Assembly (NCBI RefSeq): GCF_002950945.1
Contig: NZ_CP012673.1
Span: 9,004,501-9,068,500, forward strand
Reading direction: 5' to 3'
DNA length: 64,000 nucleotides
Origin: Sorangium cellulosum
GTDB taxonomy: Bacteria; Myxococcota_A; Polyangia; Polyangiales; Polyangiaceae
Positions 29,034-37,486 of this stretch are shown piece by piece. The position numbers and the translations under genes were made by a program. The notes beneath the pieces were generated by a model that was not told the origin of the DNA, searched no databases, and saw nothing but the letters and a program-made list of their open reading frames with translations. Every line of letters begins with the position of its first letter. The stretch's first letter is position 1.

Positions 29034-29471
29034 TCAAGGGCTCTGCGGCTTCGTGGTGCTCGGGGGTTGAGCCGCACGCTTCGCGCTCCCGCCCCGCGGC
29101 GCCGGGCGCGCGCTCCCGGCGGACGCCGCCGCGGGGCCGGAGCTCGCCGCCGGCGGAGGCGCCGCCGCCGGCGGCCAGCGCGTGCACCGGTAGTCGCCGA
29201 GGAGGATGTGCTCGCGCCTGCATCGGATCGAGACGTCCTCGCCCTGCACCAAGAAGCGGAAGCTCCGGCCGAGCACGCTGCGCTCGAAGAGCGTCAGGTG
29301 CTCGTCGCATGGCGTCTTCATGCCTTCGCACGCCTGGGCCCGCGCCGTCGCGTCCACCTCCGGCTCGTCCGCCATGAAGTTGCGGATCAACGCCACGCTC
29401 AGGCCGACGCTCGCGGTCCAGAGAAGAAGCGAGAACAGCTGCTCCAGCACACGCGCCATGGCGACAAACAT
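29034..29471 (-). CDS. hypothetical membrane-anchored protein
   Basis: 145 residues. The start ATG at 29471 has AAGGGGG 4 bases upstream. One membrane segment (about residues 8-28: LEQLFSLLLWTASVGLSVAL) is followed by a Cys-containing domain of about 65 residues (CEGMKTPC, SIRCRREHILLGDYRC) and a Pro/Ala/Ser-rich tail. With four Cys in the exported part it probably sits in the inner membrane facing the periplasm. I do not recognise a family and propose no function. It is transcribed alone. Confidence 0.6.
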   Translation of the reverse strand: MFVAMARVLEQLFSLLLWTASVGLSVALIRNFMADEPEVDATARAQACEGMKTPCDEHLTLFERSVLGRSFRFLVQGEDVSIRCRREHILLGDYRCTRWPPAAAPPPAASSGPAAASAGSARPAPRGGSAKRAAQPPSTTKPQSP

Positions 29472-29836
29472 AAGCCCCCTTCGCCATGGATCAAATCGAT
29501 TTCAACCGCCTTCTGTCGACGAAGCCGCGCCCGACGACTCCGCCGCTGAACGTTCACGAATCATCACGATTTTTTTCAGCACGATTTTTGGCGGCTTCCG
29601 GTAATGGACACGCCTCGACGCTTCGCGTCGCACCCCTTAGACGGCGGCGGTCGATCTTTTTTCAACGGATCCGACGTGCTGCTCGGAAGACGTGGTCGAC
29701 GCGGGTCGAACGCCGAGCGGCTGAGGCGATTCCTTGATAGGTTTGACGGGCTGTCCGCAAGGACGTGGACGGCCCCTGACCCACGTCGAGCTCAGCGCAC
29801 CGGGCCTCCACGGGACCCGGGCGGTCCCGAGCCGTC
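29472..29836. other. intergenic stretch, poly-T rich
   Basis: 365 bases with two T-runs (29568-29575 and 29582-29586) embedded in a near-repeat tcacgatttt / gcacgatttt, and a third run at 29657-29662. A short plus-strand frame from 29486 (MDQIDFNRLLSTKPRP) looks protein-like at its start but quickly becomes Arg/Ser-rich and lacks a ribosome binding site. The part from 29797 to 29836 belongs to the decayed duplicate described below. Confidence 0.4.
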
Positions 29837-30196
29837 TCACGGCGTGGCGTCACACTCGCTGATGGGCCGACACGCCCGCTCGCAGATGTCCCCGTTCTCC
29901 TCCTTCGCGCCGGGCCTGCAGCAGGTCTTCTCCTCGGGGTCAGGGCACAGGCAGCGCCCGTCGATGCACTCCGTCCTGGTCCTCTCGGGATCACATTCCG
30001 TCGTTGAATCGCACGGAGGCGGCGCCTCCACATCGACGTAGGGGTCACCGCGGCAGCCCGCCCAGAGGACCCCCGCCAAGGCGACCGCGCAGGAGACACA
30101 CAGATGCCGATTCCAGATGCGCACCATAGTACCAAACTCCTCGTTCAAAAGGATCTCGTAGATTCGAAGCAGGTATCGAACGTCAAGCGCAGATCA
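29797..30196. repeat. duplicate copy A of Cys-rich lipoprotein 5' region
   Basis: This 400-base stretch matches 31922-32327 along its length, including the upstream leader (the ctcctcgttca region and the gaagcaggt...tcgaac region) and the first 95 codons. Differences are mostly substitutions with a few one-base gaps near 29825-29840. It is a direct repeat about 2.1 kb from its partner. Confidence 0.8.
29837..30127 (-). pseudogene. decayed copy of Cys-rich lipoprotein
   Basis: 96 codons (MVRIWNRHLCVSC ... ERACRPISECDATP then stop) closely match the first 95 residues of the lipoprotein encoded at 31187-32260. Homology continues past the stop: the DNA after 29837 still aligns with the intact gene (GAGACGGCTCGGGAC against GAGACGCCTCGCGAC, and GAGGCCCGGTGCG against GACGCCCGGTGCG). 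Single-base gaps put it out of frame. So the stop is a frameshift product, not a natural end. The lipobox (LWAGC) is intact, so a short Cys-rich lipoprotein could still be made. Confidence 0.75.
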
Positions 30197-30310
30197 CGCT
30201 GCTCATCGAGCCGCTCTGGATGCCGGGCTCGATGGTCCCGCCACAGCCGCGGTAACCCCCAAAGACGTGGCATGGTCGGCGGGAAGACAGCCCTCCCTGG
30301 CGAGCTCTCG

Positions 30311-31174
30311 CTAATTGCAGGGAGGGCAGTCCCCGCCGCAGTCGGCGTCCTCCTCTTCCCCATTCCGCCGACCGTCGCTGCACGTGCGTGGCTGACACTT
30401 GCCACCGAAGCAAACTGCGCTCTTGCAGGTCTCGTCACCCCGGCACTTGTAGCCGTCGGCACAGGGGTAGCAGCCGTAGCCGCAATCCACGTCGGTCTCG
30501 TTGCCATTCTGGACTCGATCGAGACACCTGTCCACGGAGCATACCCCGTCAGGCCCGCACACGCCCGTGATGCAGTCGTACTTGTCGTTGCATGCCTGCG
30601 TTATCCTGCACGGATCGCAGTGCCCGCCGCAGTCGGCGTCAGTTTCCCCGATGTCGCCGTCGAGCACGCCGTTCTTGCACTTGAGAGGGATGCAGTTGCC
30701 GTCAGTGGAGCAGTAGAGCGTAGCGTCCGCGCAGTCTGCGTCGTACAGGCATTCAACCTCTTTTCCATAGCCGTTGCAGAATCCAGAACCAGAAGGCGCA
30801 GGAGAAGGGGGCACATCCCTGTTAAACGGCCCTGTGGGTTCGCAGACGTCGTCCGTGCACGGATTACCATCGTCCCACACATCATCCGGGTCGCGCTCGA
30901 TGACACGTCGGCCGTCATGACACAGGACGCTCTCACAATCGCCTCGGTACTGGCTCCTCGATACCTCGAACAGTTCAAGCTCGCAGGCGCCATCGATGCA
31001 GGCCATCTGACTGCAACGCGGGTCCACGTCATAAGGCAGCGCGCAGTCCGCTGCGGCTCTGCACTCCGGCGGCGGTTCGTAGGGAGGCGGCGGCGGGCTG
31101 TCCGAGCAAGCGACCCATAGCGACACGATCATGAGCGCGCCGAGGGCGGTAAAACGACTTCTCCTTGTGTTCAT
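30311..31174 (-). CDS. Cys-rich lipoprotein with DVDCGG-type repeats
   Basis: 287 residues; GAGG precedes the ATG. The signal ends LWVAC (lipidated Cys). The body contains Cys-rich modules of the form C-x-DG-x-x-NG-x-E-x-DxDCG-x(2-3)-C-x-x-C, seen at CKNGVLDGDIGETDADCGG, CLDRVQNGNETDVDCGYG and CSDGRRNGEEEDADCGG. The protein ends right after the last module (CPPCN). Such repeats are frequent in secreted myxobacterial proteins; the role is unknown, perhaps surface adhesion or metal binding. It follows the next paralogue by 12 bases and is co-transcribed with it. Confidence 0.75.
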   Translation of the reverse strand: MNTRRSRFTALGALMIVSLWVACSDSPPPPPYEPPPECRAAADCALPYDVDPRCSQMACIDGACELELFEVSRSQYRGDCESVLCHDGRRVIERDPDDVWDDGNPCTDDVCEPTGPFNRDVPPSPAPSGSGFCNGYGKEVECLYDADCADATLYCSTDGNCIPLKCKNGVLDGDIGETDADCGGHCDPCRITQACNDKYDCITGVCGPDGVCSVDRCLDRVQNGNETDVDCGYGCYPCADGYKCRGDETCKSAVCFGGKCQPRTCSDGRRNGEEEDADCGGDCPPCN

Positions 31175-31186
31175 AAGATCCTCATG

Positions 31187-32260
31187 TCAGATGTCTACAT
31201 AGTCGATGTAAAGCGGGCACGCGACGCAGGGTCCACCGCAGTCGATGCCAGCCTCATCGCCGTTCATGAATCCATCGCCACAGATCGCCGCGCGGCACAC
31301 GCCGTCCACGCACACGCCGCTCTTGCAGGATTCGTGCGAGTTGCACCTCTTGCCGGGATCGCAGGCAGGACAAGATGGCGCGCCGCAGTCCACGTCGGTC
31401 TCGACGCCGTTGCGAACACGGTCGCTGCATGTGGGGAGTGCACACTTCCTCTCCTCTGTGCAGACCTGATCCTGGCAGTCTTCCAGGGTCAGGCATGCCT
31501 GCCCCGCGGTGCACGGATCGCAGGCGCCTCCGCAGTCGGTCGCTGTTTCCCCGAAAGGAGCGTCAAAATCCCCGTCCACGCACCACTGTGGAACACACCA
31601 TCCATGCTGCGAGCAAGCCACGGAAGACGGATTGCCGCAATCGTCATCCGTCAGGCACTCGACCAGATTACGCTCGCCGTCGCAGCGCCCAGCGCTCTCC
31701 TCGGCCCTTCCCGCTTCTCTCGGGTGGTGCACGCCGACCCCGCTCGCGCACGTGTCGACCGTACACTCGTTGCCGTCATTGAACACGTCGCTGTCATCAG
31801 GTTCTTCAACAACCCGCCCCGCCTCGTCGCACCGCAGGGTCACGCAATCGCCAGGCCGCTGGTTCTGAAGTTGCTCCGGCAAGGCAAGCCTGCAGACGCC
31901 GGCAATACACACGGCCTCGCCGCACCGGGCGTCCACCGGTCCGGCGCAGTCGCGAGGCGTCTCGCAGAGCGCGGCGTCGCACTCGGCAATGGGCCGACAC
32001 GCCCGCTCACAATCGTCGCCTAACTCCTCCTTCGCGCCGGGCTTGCAACAGATTTTCTCCTCCTCGGGGTTCGGACACTGGCAGCGGCCGTCGATGCACT
32101 CCGTCCCGGTCCTCTCGGGATCACATTCCGTCGTTGACTCGCACGGAGGCGGCTCTTCCACATCGACGTAGGGGTCACCGCTGCAGGCCGCCCAGAGGAC
32201 GCCAGCCAGGGGCGCCGCGCAGGAGACACGCAAATGCCGCTTCCACATGCGCACCATCAT
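31187..32260 (-). CDS. Cys-rich lipoprotein with DVDCGG-type repeats
   Basis: 357 residues; GAGGAG lies upstream of paired ATGs. Lipobox AGVLWAAC. An N-terminal part unique to this gene and its decayed copy (CESTTECDPERTGTECIDG, CCKPGAKEE) is followed by the same modules as in the downstream paralogue: CVDGDFDAPFGETATDCGG, CSDRVRNGVETDVDCG and CGDGFMNGDEAGIDCGG. This is the intact full-length version of the family and first gene of the pair. A possible -10 hexamer TATAAG lies about 30 bases before the start. Function unknown. Confidence 0.78.
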   Translation of the reverse strand: MMVRMWKRHLRVSCAAPLAGVLWAACSGDPYVDVEEPPPCESTTECDPERTGTECIDGRCQCPNPEEEKICCKPGAKEELGDDCERACRPIAECDAALCETPRDCAGPVDARCGEAVCIAGVCRLALPEQLQNQRPGDCVTLRCDEAGRVVEEPDDSDVFNDGNECTVDTCASGVGVHHPREAGRAEESAGRCDGERNLVECLTDDDCGNPSSVACSQHGWCVPQWCVDGDFDAPFGETATDCGGACDPCTAGQACLTLEDCQDQVCTEERKCALPTCSDRVRNGVETDVDCGAPSCPACDPGKRCNSHESCKSGVCVDGVCRAAICGDGFMNGDEAGIDCGGPCVACPLYIDYVDI

Positions 32261-32327
32261 ACCAGGCTCCTCGTTCAGAAGGTTCTTATAGACTCGAAGC
32301 AGGTGTCGAACATCGAGCGCAGATCAG
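31922..32327. repeat. duplicate copy B of Cys-rich lipoprotein 5' region
   Basis: Partner of 29797-30196. It covers the leader and first part of the intact gene at 31187-32260. Because the upstream region was copied too, both copies probably had the same promoter. Confidence 0.8.
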
Positions 32328-32426
32328 ATTACGACCACAGCTATCGAATTCTCTGTCAAAATGGACTGCCGCACAAAAGCAGGCGGTCGTTACCACGCCG
32401 GGAGCACGCCTCTCCGGAGGGCGGAG

Positions 32427-33467
32427 CTACCACGAGAAGGAGAGCGCCACGCCGGGGGCGGTCCCGACGGCGGCCCCCACGCGGACCTTGGCCTCCGGCG
32501 CGAGCAGGAATCCCGCGGCGACGGCGCCGCCGGCCGCCAGGCCGGCCCCGACGAAGGCGCCCACCGACAGGGCCGTGAAGGCCTTTGCGCGCCGGTCGGC
32601 CTCCGCATGGGCGTCGCAGGCGGGGAGGCCCGGACGGCAACGGAAGACCTCCCAGCGTACCCGGGCGATGGCCGCGTCCCGGTCTCCGGCCGCGTCGTTG
32701 GCCTCCACGACCGAGACGCCCCCGAGGACACCGAGGGCCGCCGACGTGGCCGCGAGCCCGCCCACGGCCCACCACCGGAGCGCAGGGCCGCGCGCGGGAC
32801 GAGGCGGCGCCGCGCCGGGCACGCCGGCCGTCTTGCTCGCCGGGGAGCGCGCGGGCGCATCGGCGCCGGCGCGCCGGACCATCAGCCATACCGTCCGCTC
32901 GCCGCCCGCGTCGACCACCACCGGCTCCTCGACCCGCGTCCCGGCGAGCTGTGCGCCCACGCGATGCCGGCCGGGCGCGACGAACACGGGGAGCTTGAGC
33001 GGCGAGACGCCGACCTGCCGCCCGTCCACGAGCACCGCGGCGCCCGGATCGCTCACGCGCACGTCGAGCGCGCCCACGTGCCGCCGCGCCTCCGCGAAGT
33101 TGGCCCGCGCCAGCTCGTAGCTCTCCTTGAAGCCCGGCGGGACCCAGATCTTGGGCGCGTCGGGCGTCCCGACCATGTCGAAGTAGATCGAGAGAAACTC
33201 CGCCGCCATGGGGAAGTCGCCCAGCCTGAAGGACAACATCCCCACACGGAACGCGTCGGAGGCGCTCTTCGTCAGCCGCCACAAGGTCAGGTGGATATCG
33301 CGCGCGTCCGCGATCCGACCTTGATCCAGCAGCCGCTTCGCCCGGTCCAGCATCTCCCGCTCCGGCGCCGTCGACGGAGGGCGCCGCGGGAGGGGCTCTG
33401 CCCCCGCGAGCGCCGGGCACGCCAGCAAGAAGAGCGCAGCGGCCAAGCTGGTTTGTATGCGTCGCAT
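32427..33467 (-). CDS. PEGA-domain protein with TPR-like N-terminus
   Basis: 346 residues from the ATG at 33467, with GGAGA upstream. The signal peptide (SLAAALFLLACPALAGAEP) is cleaved by signal peptidase I. Residues about 30-110 are a helical TPR-like region (MLDRAKRLLDQGRIADARDIHLTLW). A PEGA domain follows (VRVSDPGAAVLVDGRQVG, APGRHRVGAQ), near 125-195, a beta-sandwich common in myxobacterial surface and kinase proteins. Two hydrophobic stretches lie near the C-terminus (LAATSAALGVLGGVSVVE and ALSVGAFVGAGLAAGGAVAA). It is probably an envelope protein. It lies 166 bases from the Cys-rich operon. Confidence 0.75.
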   Translation of the reverse strand: MRRIQTSLAAALFLLACPALAGAEPLPRRPPSTAPEREMLDRAKRLLDQGRIADARDIHLTLWRLTKSASDAFRVGMLSFRLGDFPMAAEFLSIYFDMVGTPDAPKIWVPPGFKESYELARANFAEARRHVGALDVRVSDPGAAVLVDGRQVGVSPLKLPVFVAPGRHRVGAQLAGTRVEEPVVVDAGGERTVWLMVRRAGADAPARSPASKTAGVPGAAPPRPARGPALRWWAVGGLAATSAALGVLGGVSVVEANDAAGDRDAAIARVRWEVFRCRPGLPACDAHAEADRRAKAFTALSVGAFVGAGLAAGGAVAAGFLLAPEAKVRVGAAVGTAPGVALSFSW

Positions 33468-33876
33468 GATCCTGTCTCCCGGGCATCCACAGCGCTCCAT
33501 GACACCCCGTGCAGCGTGCGAGGCGCTCGCAGGCGCGGCGCTCCTCGGACCCAGGCTCGAGCCCGTGGTACAAGGGATCACGCCGACGATCTCACGCCCT
33601 CGGCCGGCCTATCTTACTAGAGATCGCCGTACGACGGCTGCATCAAGAACGCTGAGCGGGGATACAGAGATCACGTTCAACACGCATTACGTCGAGCGCC
33701 ATAAAGTTCTCACGACCACGATGCACCACCCCGACACGGGAGCTCACCCCGCAGGGTGCGCCGCCGAGCACGCTTTCGGCCGACGCAACCGCTCACCCGC
33801 CCTGCGGACAAGGCGGGGCTCGAGCCCATCCGGACAGGGGCCGCCCTGCCCGCGCTCAACAGGCGCGCCGCACGCC

Positions 33877-34030
33877 GTCCGAGAGCGCGGGTGCGCCGTC
33901 CGGGTAGACCGCAGGGGGTGTCCGGGTAGCTTGCGGAGTGTCCGGGTGAGCGCGGCCCCTGTCCGGGCGAGGCTCCACACGTCCGGGTGACCGTGGCCCC
34001 TGTCCGGGCGACACACGCCGGGCGTCCGGC
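33877..34030. repeat. degenerate tandem array, about 21-bp period
   Basis: The heptamer GTCCGGG (or one-base variants) begins at 33877, 33898, 33920, 33940, 33961, 33981, 34002 and 34024, spacings of 20-22 bases. Between them lie variable GTGACCGTGGCCCCT-like bases. The regular two-turn helical spacing suggests an array of binding sites or a recently expanded satellite. Confidence 0.7.
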
Positions 34031-34063
34031 TAGAACACCGATCACGTTGAGGAACGAGAGATG

Positions 34064-34133
34064 AACCGCCAAGGCGCCAAGGGCGCCAAGATATTTTCTT
34101 CTCCTTCTTGGCGTCCTTGGCGCCTTGGCGGTT
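34064..34133. repeat. 27-bp inverted repeat with internal CCAAGGCG repeats
   Basis: The arms 34064-34090 and 34107-34133 pair at 26 of 27 positions around a 16-base T-rich loop. Each arm itself repeats CGCCAAGG. Resembles dispersed intergenic hairpins I recall from many bacterial genomes; a related element lies at 40763-40822. Confidence 0.75.
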
Positions 34134-34176
34134 CGAAAATCTGCTCGTTTCAGACGGGTTCAACCCGTTTGTCGCT

Positions 34177-34992
34177 CTAGGGCTTCAGCATCATCTGCAC
34201 CTTGTGCAGCTGAAAGCCGGTGATCGATCCCTGCGGGATGCCCGGATCCAGCGTCCCCTCGCGACCTCGACTCAGGTACAGGGAGACCTGGCATCCCCCG
34301 GCGGGAAGATCCGCCGGGAGCACCTCGCTCGGGACGACGAACGATCCTTCGTCGCCCACGTACCCCCAGGCGTCGTCCCAGGATACGTCGTCTCTGCAGA
34401 CGCTGGGCTCGTTGATGTCGACGGGCTGGAGGGACCACCTCATCTCATCGCCCTTGCCCACCGGCTCCCACGACAGGACCAGGTCCTCGCCGGAGCTCAC
34501 GCTGAGCTCGCTGTCCTGCTCCGGGGACGAGAGCGCCGGGCCCTCGGGCATCACGATCGCGGATCCATGGAACTCGTTGAACCAGACGTGGACCTCCTGG
34601 CCGGGCTCGGCCTGCAGGAACGGAGTCCGGCACCGGGACGCCAGCAGGTCGTCCTCGGGATAGCTGTCTTTCCACAGGTAGCAGCGGAGCGGCGCCTGCT
34701 CCGAGCCGCTCTCCACGATGAACGTGTCGGGGAGATACTCCCCACCCTCGTTCTGCCTGATCCCGAACGCGCTGGTGTTCTCGATATCCCGGAGGTGGGC
34801 TTCCGCCTCGGCGCGGTACTCGACGCCATCGCGGAGGAACGGGGCGCTGTACCCGTACACGCTCATCCGGACGAACTCGCCCCCTCCGAGCGGCCTGTAC
34901 TCGTCCGGCCCCCCACATGCCGTGCCCGCCAGGACTGCGACGAGCATTGCCGCTAACCTCCCGATATTCTCAATCACGGTAACCTTTCTCAC
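34177..34992 (-). CDS. hypothetical lipoprotein
   Basis: 271 residues. The signal peptide ends VLAGTAC (lipobox, Cys27), followed by a beta-rich body with no recognised domain. Cys pairs (LRCYLW, ASRC, SVCRDD, AGGCQVSLYLSRG) suggest disulfide bonds in the envelope. It stands alone after the inverted repeat. The upstream region (35000-35180) is AT-rich with a 13-bp palindrome, so it may be regulated. Function unknown. Confidence 0.65.
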   Translation of the reverse strand: MRKVTVIENIGRLAAMLVAVLAGTACGGPDEYRPLGGGEFVRMSVYGYSAPFLRDGVEYRAEAEAHLRDIENTSAFGIRQNEGGEYLPDTFIVESGSEQAPLRCYLWKDSYPEDDLLASRCRTPFLQAEPGQEVHVWFNEFHGSAIVMPEGPALSSPEQDSELSVSSGEDLVLSWEPVGKGDEMRWSLQPVDINEPSVCRDDVSWDDAWGYVGDEGSFVVPSEVLPADLPAGGCQVSLYLSRGREGTLDPGIPQGSITGFQLHKVQMMLKP

Positions 34993-35508
34993 ACACCGGC
35001 GTCAGGTGAACAGAGATGCCTTGCTGTGAGGGCCACGGCCGAGGAGCTCGCTCGCCGTTTCCACCTGCGCAGCACGGTAGCCGGCATCTTCGCTGCCCGG
35101 GCGCGGAGATTTCCGAGGCCGGATGCAAAGAACACAAGCGACATCGTTTACGGTAAACCGAAGTAAATTACCTATAAAAATTCGACACTGGCGAAGGCAA
35201 ATTCAGATGCACGATTGGAATGAACCACAGGGAGCAGGTCGTGTTGTGGTTTCGGGTGACGTACCGGCGGACGAGCATCGGGCTTGGCGCTGATCGACGT
35301 CCCGCGGGTACGAGCTTCTGAGTTCCGGCCCGGCGGCCTCCGGAGGCGCGCCGCAGGGCCCGCGCCGCGGGCGCGCCGTCGCCGGCGCAGCCGGATGAGG
35401 CCGCCGGGCGCGTCGCCCTCGCCGCCGCGGCGCGGGGCCGTTACGATGGGAGGGCGCCCTGCCGTCCGTCGCTCGACCGCGCCGGGCAGCGCGCCCAGGA
35501 GCTCCCGG
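34993..35508. other. divergent intergenic region, AT-rich core
   Basis: 516 bases between the lipoprotein (minus) and HAD phosphatase (plus). Bases 35145-35215 are clearly AT-rich for this genome and likely hold the lipoprotein promoter. The rest upstream of 35509 is GC-rich with no credible gene; a longer N-terminus for the phosphatase would be Arg/Pro-rich and is rejected. Confidence 0.5.
35146..35158. promoter_or_regulatory. GTTTAC-G-GTAAAC palindrome, candidate operator
   Basis: A perfect 13-bp inverted repeat in the AT-rich zone, about 155 bases upstream of the lipoprotein start at 34992. A second, looser inverted pair (GGTAA 35153-35157 with TTACC about 11 bases on) overlaps it. It could be a regulator binding site. 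Confidence 0.35.
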
Positions 35509-36198
35509 ATGAGACACCACGGCACCGTCCTCCTCTTCGACATCGACGGCACCCTGCTCTCCACCGGCGGCGCGGGCCGGCGGGCCATGGAGCGCGCGTT
35601 CGAGCGGTTCGCCGGCCGGCGCGACGCGTGCGAGGCGTTCTCGTTCGCCGGCATGACCGATCGGGCGATCATCCGGGCCGGGTTCGAGGCGCTCGGGCGC
35701 GAGGTCACGGAGGCCGCGATCGACGCGCTCCTCGCGATCTACGTCGAGCTGCTCGCGGAGGAGATGTCGGGGACCGGCGAGGCCCGGGTCCACCGCGGCG
35801 TCCTCGAGGCGCTCGACGCCGCCGCGCGGCGATCCGGGTGCGCCATCGGCCTCGGGACGGGGAACGTCCGCGTGGGGGCGCAGGCGAAGCTCACGCGCGT
35901 CGGCATCTACGACCGGTTCGCGTTCGGCGGCTTCGGCTGCGATCACGAGCGCCGGGACGAGCTCCTGCGCATCGGCGCGGCGCGCGGGGCGGCGACGCTG
36001 GGGGCGCTCCCCGAGGCGTGCCGCGTCGTCGTCATCGGCGACACGCCGAAGGACATCGCGGCCGCCCAGGCGATCGGCGCCGAGTCGATCGCGGTGGCGA
36101 CCGGCACGTACGACACCGCGGCGCTCGCCGCGTGCGGCCCGACCCACTGCTTCAGCGATCTCGGGGCGAAGGGCGTGCTCGAGGCGCTGCTCGGGTAG
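35509..36198 (+). CDS. HAD-superfamily phosphatase
   Basis: 229 residues from the ATG at 35509, which has AGGAG 7 bases upstream. Motif I is D11-I-D13-GTLL, motif II is in LGTGN, motif III/IV is in VVIGDTPKD, and a helical cap lies between about 20 and 85. It is similar in layout to phosphoglycolate phosphatases and beta-phosphoglucomutase-like enzymes of HAD subfamily IA. The substrate cannot be assigned. It is monocistronic and convergent with holA over 52 bases. Confidence 0.85.
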   Translation: MRHHGTVLLFDIDGTLLSTGGAGRRAMERAFERFAGRRDACEAFSFAGMTDRAIIRAGFEALGREVTEAAIDALLAIYVELLAEEMSGTGEARVHRGVLEALDAAARRSGCAIGLGTGNVRVGAQAKLTRVGIYDRFAFGGFGCDHERRDELLRIGAARGAATLGALPEACRVVVIGDTPKDIAAAQAIGAESIAVATGTYDTAALAACGPTHCFSDLGAKGVLEALLG

Positions 36199-36250
36199 GC
36201 GGGCCGCCGGCGCGCGCGGCCACGTCCCGCCCGGCGCGAGCGCGTCCCGC

Positions 36251-37324
36251 TCAGCGCGAGCACATCTCGATGAGCATCGTCTCGAGCACCGCCTGCGCCG
36301 GGCGGCGGCTGCTCTTCAGGGCGAGGTCGGTCTCGGCGAGCGTGCGCATCCAGCCGCCGAGCGCGCCCTTCGGCAGCGCGCGGAGCGTCTGCGCGTACTC
36401 GCTGGCCTTGAACGGGGCCACGCCGGCGCGCTGGGCCGCCTCGGCCTGGCTCGCGCCCGCGGCGAGCGCCGACTCGAACTTCACGAGCTGGCGGACCGAC
36501 CACGAGACGGCGCCGAGCAGGCGCAGCCCGCCGTCGCGCGGGTCGTAGGCGTCGGCGAGCGCCGCGAGCGCGCGGTCGAGGCGCCTCCGGCCGAGCGCGT
36601 CGATGAGCTCCCAGACGGTGCTCTGCCGGACGCGGATGACGACCTGCGCGATCGCGTCCTCGGTGATCGGCTGCTTCGGCCCGACGTACAGCGAGAGCCG
36701 CTCGATCGCGTCGACCACGTAGCCGAGCTCGGGCCCGGCGAGCTCGGCGAGCTGGTCGGCCACGTCGGCCGAGATCGGGTTGCCCTTCTCGCGGGCGACG
36801 GTGGTGATGAAGCCGGGCAGGGCGCGGCGGTTCAGGGGCTCGCACGCCACGAGGAAGTCGCCCTTCTTGGCGGCGGTGACGATCCGGCGCTGGCCGTGGA
36901 GCTTCGTCGCGACGAGCACGAGCACCGCGCTCGGCGAGGGCGCCTTGGTGTACTCCGCGAGCGCGTCGAGCGGGCTCGCCTGCTTCGACGCGCCCCGCTT
37001 GCCGCCGGCGCCGCCGCGCTCGTCGTCCCCGCCGTCGCCGTCGTCGCCCTCGTCCTTCTTCTCCCAGCGGTCGACGCTGCGGACGAGCACGAAGCGGCGC
37101 GGGGCCATCATCGGGAGCATGCGGGCGGCGCCGAGCACGGACTCGACCGGCGCGTCGCCCGCGGTGAACTTGTCCTCGTTGAAGCCGGCGATGCCCCCCT
37201 TCGCCGCCGCCTCCCGGATCGCGGCCACCACGCGGTCGACGAACCAGCGTTCCTCCCCCAGCACGAGGTAGACCGGGCGAAGGTTGCCTGAGGTCGCTTC
37301 CTTCATCGCTTGGTCGGGCGTCAC
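36251..37324 (-). CDS. holA: DNA polymerase III delta subunit
   Basis: 357 residues. It opens MKEATSGNLRPVYLVLGEERWFVDR, the typical delta N-terminus. Conserved parts follow: LVRSVDRWEKK, then GPELGYVVDAIERLSLYVG and VWELIDALGRR, and the C-terminal collar domain (KASEYAQTLRALP). It is part of the clamp loader that opens the sliding clamp during replication. Residues about 90-120 form an unusual Asp/Gly-rich acidic insert in the first domain. Alone between a phosphatase and a TonB-like protein; no operon partners. Confidence 0.9.
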   Translation of the reverse strand: MTPDQAMKEATSGNLRPVYLVLGEERWFVDRVVAAIREAAAKGGIAGFNEDKFTAGDAPVESVLGAARMLPMMAPRRFVLVRSVDRWEKKDEGDDGDGGDDERGGAGGKRGASKQASPLDALAEYTKAPSPSAVLVLVATKLHGQRRIVTAAKKGDFLVACEPLNRRALPGFITTVAREKGNPISADVADQLAELAGPELGYVVDAIERLSLYVGPKQPITEDAIAQVVIRVRQSTVWELIDALGRRRLDRALAALADAYDPRDGGLRLLGAVSWSVRQLVKFESALAAGASQAEAAQRAGVAPFKASEYAQTLRALPKGALGGWMRTLAETDLALKSSRRPAQAVLETMLIEMCSR

Positions 37325-37486
37325 CGCTCCGACATCGGGCGTTCAGGCGGGTGCGTCAAGGCCGACGCGACGCCCGGCAGCGCGGCGGCCCGGAATGAGC
37401 GGTATTCATCCGGCAAGAAGCCGATGGCATAACGTCCTTCCGGCCTTCGATTCGAGTTCTGCTCGTTTCAGGTCCTTTGCCTCTCG

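Larger units (their letters stand above)
33468..34176. other. long intergenic region with two repeat structures
   Basis: 709 bases with no credible gene on either strand. It holds the 21-bp-period array (33877-34030) and the long inverted repeat (34064-34133), described separately. The first 400 bases contain only Arg/Ser-rich shadow frames. Confidence 0.55.

Noticed and set aside
29486-29737. Small plus-strand gene starting MDQIDFNRLL
   Set aside because: The first 15 residues look protein-like, but there is no ribosome binding site and the rest is Arg/Ser-rich.
33877-34030. CRISPR array
   Set aside because: Units are about 21 bp with no distinct spacers and no cas genes nearby; this is a degenerate tandem repeat.
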